64,000 nt of DNA from Ornithinibacillus gellani (GTDB lineage: Bacteria; Bacillota; Bacilli; Bacillales; Amphibacillaceae): the NCBI RefSeq assembly GCF_003730295.1, contig NZ_QTSZ01000047.1, positions 186,001 to 250,000 on the forward strand. The letters are read 5' to 3'. The notes under the pieces are model-generated. The model had not been told where the DNA came from and made no database searches. It was given only the letters and a program-made list of their open reading frames with translations. This document shows, piece after piece, positions 59,739 through 64,000 of the stretch (position 1 is its first letter; each line of letters opens with the position of its first letter). Position numbers and translations under genes: made by a program.

Positions 59739-61061
59739 ATGGCAAAACTAGTTATTATCGGTGGCGGGTCTAGCTATACACCGGAAATTATTGAAGGAAT
59801 TATCCGTCGACACGATCGCTTTCCTGTGAAAGAGATTGTGTTAGTAGATATTGAGGCTGGTAAGGAAAAACTGGAGATCATCGGAAATCTTGCATTGCGT
59901 ATGATTGAAAAAGCAAACAAACCTATTCAGCTTTCTTGGACATTAGATCGGGAAGCCGCGTTACAAGGAGCGGATTTTGTTTCTACCCAAATTCGAGTAG
60001 GCGGATTGGAAGCGCGTTCGAAAGATGAAAGAATTCCATTAAGTCATGGATTTATTGGTCAAGAAACAAATGGTGCAGGTGGAATTTTTAAAGCGTTTCG
60101 AACCATTCCAGTGTTAATGGAGATGGCGAATGATGTTCACCGCATTTGTCCAGATGCATGGATGATCAACTTTACGAATCCAGCAGGAATAGTTACAGAG
60201 GCATTGTTGCAGCATTCGAATCATAAAAAAGTAATTGGTGTCTGCAATATACCTTATAATATGCGTCATTCTACTGCAGAAATTTTAAATGCGGAGCCAG
60301 ATGACATTAGTATTGAATTTGTTGGAATGAACCATTTTGTATTTGGTCAAAAGGTATACGTAAAAGGAATCGACAGAACGGAAGAAGTGCTGGAAAAATT
60401 AGTTGCAGAAAACTTGGATTACTCTCCAGCAAATATTGTTAATCTTGGTTGGTCTAAAACATTTATTGAATCCATTGGCTTGCTGCCGAATCCATATCAT
60501 CAGTACTATTTTCAAACGCGTGATGTGCTTGAAAAGGACATCAAAGCTTATGAGGAACATGGTACACGTGCAGAAATTGTACAAAAGCTGGAGGAATCTC
60601 TGTTTGAAATATATAAAAATCCAGACCTGCGTGACAAGCCAAAGGAATTAGAAGAACGAGGTGGTGCGTTTTATAGTGATGTTGCTTGTAGCTTGATGGA
60701 TTCTATTTATAATAACCGAGGGGATGTCCAAACCGTAAATACACAGAATAACGGTACCATCCCAGATTTGCCAAATGATGCAGTAATCGAAGCAAATTGT
60801 GTCATTACCGCACATGGCCCTGAACCAATTGTAATTGGTGAATTACCGGCAACTGTTAAAGGTTCCATTTTACAAATGAAGGCCTTCGAAGAGCTTGTCA
60901 TTAAGGCAAGCATATCCGGAAATGATCAGGATGCTTATGCAGCATTTGTTATGAACCCATTGATTGCAGACGAGAAACGAAGCAAGGTCTTACTTGATGA
61001 ACTACTGGAAGCACATAAAGAATATTTACCACAATTTAAGGGGGAAGGTAACAATGAATAG
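59739..61061 (+). CDS. GH4 6-phospho-beta-glucosidase (ChbF/LicH-like)
   Basis: 440 aa. NAD site VIIGGGSSYTPEIIEGII at the N terminus; catalytic/metal residues in NFTNPAGIVTEAL, IGVCNIPYNM (Cys) and GMNHFVF (His). GH4 enzymes use NAD and Mn to split 6-phospho-glycosides. With ChbG and an EII complex beside it, the substrate is probably phosphorylated chitobiose or cellobiose. ATG at 59739 follows AAAGGAGTGTACCTATT. Confidence 0.93.
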   Translation: MAKLVIIGGGSSYTPEIIEGIIRRHDRFPVKEIVLVDIEAGKEKLEIIGNLALRMIEKANKPIQLSWTLDREAALQGADFVSTQIRVGGLEARSKDERIPLSHGFIGQETNGAGGIFKAFRTIPVLMEMANDVHRICPDAWMINFTNPAGIVTEALLQHSNHKKVIGVCNIPYNMRHSTAEILNAEPDDISIEFVGMNHFVFGQKVYVKGIDRTEEVLEKLVAENLDYSPANIVNLGWSKTFIESIGLLPNPYHQYYFQTRDVLEKDIKAYEEHGTRAEIVQKLEESLFEIYKNPDLRDKPKELEERGGAFYSDVACSLMDSIYNNRGDVQTVNTQNNGTIPDLPNDAVIEANCVITAHGPEPIVIGELPATVKGSILQMKAFEELVIKASISGNDQDAYAAFVMNPLIADEKRSKVLLDELLEAHKEYLPQFKGEGNNE

Positions 61062-62358
61062 TAAGTTCATGCAAAGGTTTATTGAAATTGCTGGTAGAAT
61101 TGGTGCTCAGCGCCATCTAGTAGCAATTCGTGACGGCTTTGTTGCCATTATGCCATTAATTATTGCGGGGTCTATTGCAGTATTAATCAATAACTTCCCG
61201 CCATTTGGCAAGAAATTCGACTTTGTTGGCTGGATGAATGGTATTTTTGGAGATGGAAATTGGCAGCTTGTTGGAGGAACCGTCTGGAATGGTACATTCG
61301 CTGTTCTCGGGCTACTCGTTGCATTCTCCATTGCATATAACTTGGCGAAGTCGTATGAAGTAGATGGCTTATCAGCAGGTTTGATCTCCATCGCCTCATA
61401 TATCATGCTTGTTCCGGTGACAGAGGATTGGGGATTAAACTTCGCATGGCTTGGATCACAAGGTTTATTTGTTGGAATTATCGTATCTATTATTACAACT
61501 GAACTGTTCCGATTATTAATGAGTAAAGATAAATTAGTTATTAAAATGCCAGAGCTTGTTCCAGAGGGCGTGTCTAAGTCCTTTGCTGCATTATTCCCTG
61601 CGATGATTATTTTGGCACTTGTTGGTTTATTCCAGGCATTAATGACAGCATTAGCTGGTGTTAACGTATTTGAAGTTATCTTTGATGTGATTCAAAAACC
61701 TCTGCAAGGAATTGGAGACTCTCTACCAGCAGCAATGGTCGTTGCATTCTTGAATCACTTACTATGGTTCTTTGGATTACATGGTACAAACATCCTTGGT
61801 GGGGTAATCGAGCCGATTTACTTACCACTCCTAGAGCAGAACGTTGATTTATGGGCAGGCGGCATGTCCGCATTTGATGTACCATATATTGTAACGAAAC
61901 CTTTCTTTGATACTTTTGTATATATGGGTGGTTCCGGAACAACATTAGCCCTACTAATTGCCATCTTTATCGTTGTTCGTAACGAAAGAAAGCATCCATA
62001 CCGTGAAGTAGCGAAATTAGCAGCACCTGCAGGATTGTTCAACATCAATGAGCCAGTTATTTTGGGTTTACCAATCGTATTAAATCCAGTATTCTTGATT
62101 CCATTTATTTTTGGACCAGTCATACTAACGGTTATATCTTATGTAGCCCTGTCAACAGGACTTGTACCAAGAACGGTGGCCATGCTACCTTGGACTACTC
62201 CACCGATTTTCAGTGGTTATTTAGTAACAGGCGGAAGCTGGCGTGGAGTGGCACTGCAAGTTGTTAACTTAACCATTAGTGTACTGATGTATATTCCGTT
62301 TATCATGGCAGGCGTTCGAGCTTGGAATCAACAAATGAAGGAAGATAAAGCGAGCTAA
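61054..62358 (+). CDS. PTS EIIC, cellobiose/diacetylchitobiose type
   Basis: 434 aa, about ten membrane helices, Lac-family EIIC: RDGFVAIMPLIIAGSIAVLI start, HLLWFFGLHGTNI in the middle, FNINEPVILGLPIVLNP near residue 330. Transports and with EIIB phosphorylates the sugar. ATG at 61054 overlaps the end of the GH4 gene by 8 nt (GGGGGAAGGTAACA upstream), so the two are translationally coupled. Confidence 0.94.
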   Translation: MNSKFMQRFIEIAGRIGAQRHLVAIRDGFVAIMPLIIAGSIAVLINNFPPFGKKFDFVGWMNGIFGDGNWQLVGGTVWNGTFAVLGLLVAFSIAYNLAKSYEVDGLSAGLISIASYIMLVPVTEDWGLNFAWLGSQGLFVGIIVSIITTELFRLLMSKDKLVIKMPELVPEGVSKSFAALFPAMIILALVGLFQALMTALAGVNVFEVIFDVIQKPLQGIGDSLPAAMVVAFLNHLLWFFGLHGTNILGGVIEPIYLPLLEQNVDLWAGGMSAFDVPYIVTKPFFDTFVYMGGSGTTLALLIAIFIVVRNERKHPYREVAKLAAPAGLFNINEPVILGLPIVLNPVFLIPFIFGPVILTVISYVALSTGLVPRTVAMLPWTTPPIFSGYLVTGGSWRGVALQVVNLTISVLMYIPFIMAGVRAWNQQMKEDKAS

Positions 62359-62401
62359 TCGATTTAGACCAGATTGTTTAATGAGGGGAAGGGGATCAAC
62401 G

Positions 62402-62737
62402 ATGACGAATACAACAGAAGAAATGCAAATGCTATCCTTTCAAATTATTCTTCATGCGGGGAATGCGCGCTCTGCAGCGATGGAAGCGATTGCCTTTGCG
62501 AAGGAATACAATTTTACTGCAGCGCGTGATAAGATAGAGGAAGCAGATAAAGAATTTACAGAAGCACATCATCAGCAAACGCAGCTGCTCCAAGCAGAAG
62601 CGAGCGGTGAGAAGCATGATATAACCGTTATACTTGTACATGCACAGGATCATTTGATGACATCCATGGCGGTGAAAGATTTAGCCAATGAGATGATTGA
62701 CATGTACGAAAAAATACAGCAATTGGAGGGGAAATAA
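62402..62737 (+). CDS. PTS EIIA, lactose/cellobiose family
   Basis: 111 aa, three-helix fold. Phospho-His in ILVHAQDHLMTSM near residue 80; FQIILHAGNARSAAMEA near the start. AAGGGGATCAACG precedes the ATG at 62402. Confidence 0.94.
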   Translation: MTNTTEEMQMLSFQIILHAGNARSAAMEAIAFAKEYNFTAARDKIEEADKEFTEAHHQQTQLLQAEASGEKHDITVILVHAQDHLMTSMAVKDLANEMIDMYEKIQQLEGK

Positions 62738-62738
62738 G

Positions 62739-63041
62739 ATGAAGATTATTCTAGTATGTTCTGCAGGGATGTCTACATCCATGCTTGTCAATAAAATGAG
62801 AAAATCAGCAGAAGAGCGCGGCCTGGAAGCATCTATTGATGCGGTGGCAGAATCACAATTAAAAAATAATCTAGAAGGTACGGATGTTGTTTTAATTGGC
62901 CCACAAGTTCGCTTTCTAGAGAAAAAAATCAGAGCACTCGTGGAGCCAAAAGGGATCCAAACAGATATCATCGATCAAATTGCCTACGGTATGATGAAAG
63001 GCGACGTCGTTCTGGATCAAGCAATCGCGTTGAAAAAATAA
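62739..63041 (+). CDS. PTS EIIB, lactose/cellobiose family
   Basis: 100 aa. Phospho-Cys in IILVCSAGMSTSMLV at residue 8 and VVLIGPQVRFL later. Starts 1 nt after the EIIA stop (TTGGAGGGGAAATAAG). The gene order C-A-B completes a sugar-specific EII complex. Confidence 0.94.
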   Translation: MKIILVCSAGMSTSMLVNKMRKSAEERGLEASIDAVAESQLKNNLEGTDVVLIGPQVRFLEKKIRALVEPKGIQTDIIDQIAYGMMKGDVVLDQAIALKK

Positions 63042-63103
63042 CGAACCCAAATCAAACGATACAAGGTCTTTACCAAGGCAACCCGTATTTTGGTAGACCA
63101 TGA

Positions 63104-63151
63104 CGAAGGCACCACCAAAATTCCCAAAACGGAATTTGGTGGTGCCTTTTT
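63104..63151. terminator. Terminator between PTS operon and AtpE-like gene
   Basis: AAGGCACCACCAAAATTCC / GGAATTTGGTGGTGCCTT with TTTTT; symmetric, serves both converging units. Confidence 0.92.
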
Positions 63152-63167
63152 GAATGGCTTCCACGTT

Positions 63168-63572
63168 CTATGGCATCATTAAAAATAAAGAAATAATGGC
63201 GATAAACGGGATAGAAGTGGATAACATAAGGGCAACCATAGAAAAGGTATGAATGGCTTCTTTAGCATCTTTTGGTACACCAATGGAACGCTGCAGAAAA
63301 ATAAAAAATACTGCATATCCAATCAGTAATAAAACGATGATGCCAGGTAAGAATAATTCCTCCAATGTTTCGGCCTGCGCCATATTGGCATAGCCCAGCA
63401 CGACAAGAATTATAGGTAACGCTTCTGCTAAACCAACCCAGATAAAGAACTTGTTTTGAATTTCACCAATTTTTTTGGGATTATCTTTGATTTTTTCGAT
63501 ACTAATTTTATAAATAAATGAAATAGGCAGTACAGCTAGAGCTGCCGCTGCAACAAATAAATATGCCGGCAA
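63168..63572 (-). CDS. Membrane protein with an ATP synthase subunit c-like hairpin
   Basis: 134 aa, four membrane helices. Residues 28-58 (IKDNPKKIGEIQNKFF, IWVGLAEALPIILVV) align without gaps with AtpE of this window (polar loop with Pro, then [11 protein letters not shown]), with Glu50 at the place of the proton-binding Glu54. Helix 1 lacks the GxGxGxG packing motif. Two more helices (about 76-92 and 112-132) have no counterpart in AtpE. Start codon TTG at 63572, with a run of nine G 7 nt upstream as ribosome site. Function unknown. Confidence 0.75.
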   Translation of the reverse strand: MPAYLFVAAAALAVLPISFIYKISIEKIKDNPKKIGEIQNKFFIWVGLAEALPIILVVLGYANMAQAETLEELFLPGIIVLLLIGYAVFFIFLQRSIGVPKDAKEAIHTFSMVALMLSTSIPFIAIISLFLMMP

Positions 63573-63579
63573 TTCATTT

Positions 63580-63588
63580 CCCCCCCCC
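63580..63588 (-). promoter_or_regulatory. Poly-G tract serving as ribosome site
   Basis: Nine C on the plus strand, nine G in the mRNA, then AAATGAA and the TTG start. The only purine-rich stretch before this gene. Confidence 0.5.
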
Positions 63589-63614
63589 TTTTAATATGTT
63601 GAATTGCATGTTAT

Positions 63615-63769
63615 TTTATCACAGATTAACTGGCTGTAAAATCTCCACCTCAAGCGTTTTTGTTGAAAACAAGAATGGTAAGCGGGGATCAACAGCCAGT
63701 AAAGGCCTGATTGGTTCAACTAACAATCAGTGGGGAAAGTGCGAAAACCCCCACTGATTGAAGTTTCAC
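63615..63769 (+). repeat. Interspersed hairpin repeat, copy 11 (long form)
   Basis: TTTATCACAGATTAACTGG to GATTGAAGTTTCAC. Hairpin 1: TAAAATCTCCAC against GCGGGGATCAACAG, partly changed. Hairpin 2: CAATCAGTGGGG / CCCCACTGATTG. Confidence 0.94.
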
Positions 63770-63848
63770 TTTACCACACCCCCTTATCCCTTGAAAGAGT
63801 GTAGTAGAATTGCTTATCCCGTTTCAAGTCTACATCATTCTACCAAAT

Positions 63849-63878
63849 TTGCACGAATCCCCTTTGATTCGTTATAAT
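63849..63878 (+). promoter_or_regulatory. Promoter with a dyad spacer before the last gene
   Basis: TTGCAC at 63849-63854, 18-bp spacer, TATAAT at 63873-63878. The spacer region carries ACGAATC / GATTCGT, a 7-bp inverted repeat around 63852-63872, possibly an operator. Confidence 0.55.
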
Positions 63879-63959
63879 TAGACGAACGAATTATATTGGA
63901 AGAAGCCTTTTACATACGTAGGTCATCATCATCTTATTATTGTTCAACAGGAGAAGCTA

Positions 63960-64000
63960 ATGTTTAATTATATGGATTTAATTATTGCTGGTTGTATTGC
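63960..64000 (+). CDS. Start of an unidentified gene (truncated by window end)
   Basis: ATG at 63960 after AACAGGAGAAGCTA, frame open to the edge: MFNYMDLIIAGCI, hydrophobic. Too short to name. Confidence 0.55.
   Translation, partial: MFNYMDLIIAGCI

Overview
The window reads as chromosome of a low-GC, endospore-forming, flagellated Gram-positive bacterium of the Bacillaceae. The gene content and order mntP-ywlE-rpiB-ywlG-glyA-upp ... atpIBEFHAGDC-ywzB-ywmB-murA ... spoIID-spoIIQ ... spoIIID-mbl-flhO-flhP ... fabZ follow the backbone known from Bacillus subtilis. Protein style and accessory genes suggest the Oceanobacillus/Virgibacillus branch, but this genus-level guess rests on impression, not on a search.

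Layout. 1-3.6 kb: end of a Mn efflux pump gene, arginine phosphatase ywlE with an unusual insert, a chemotaxis receptor, rpiB and ywlG. 3.65-5.7 kb: an IS110-family (IS1111-like) insertion sequence sitting exactly at the junction of two copies of a 154-bp interspersed repeat. 5.8-11.5 kb: glyA, upp, mnaA and a secreted subtilisin-like protease. 11.7-12.1 kb: eight tandem copies of a 51-bp unit. 12.5-19.8 kb: the complete F1Fo ATP synthase operon. 20.3-22.8 kb: ywzB, ywmB, murA. 23.0-30.7 kb: a dipeptide permease operon (D-aminopeptidase, a serine hydrolase, permeases, ATPases, binding lipoprotein) placed between murA and spoIID. 31.2-39.2 kb: spoIID, spoIIQ, an arbitrium-like receptor with a 44-aa secreted pre-propeptide, spoIIID, mbl and two flagellar rod/hook genes. 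39.3-41 kb: small membrane proteins and fabZ. 41-47.5 kb: a copper-handling cluster (CueP, two CcdA-like membrane proteins, a two-component system, a multicopper oxidase). 47.7-54 kb: a ComK-like gene, a TnpB element, an RND efflux pair. 54-58.7 kb (minus strand): universal stress protein, zwf, split threonine/serine exporter, ChbG-type deacetylase. 58.8-63.1 kb: a GntR regulator divergent from a chitobiose/cellobiose-type PTS operon. 63.2-64 kb: an AtpE-like membrane protein, one more repeat copy and the start of a further gene.

The two most notable things are (1) a chromosomal AimR-like receptor gene at 33930-34967 followed by an AimP-like pre-propeptide at 35244-35378, lying inside a conserved sporulation neighbourhood rather than in a prophage, and (2) a dense family of intergenic repeats (11 copies or remnants in 64 kb) whose two hairpins show compensatory base changes between copies, which come in a long and a short form, and which appear to be the target of the IS1111-like element.
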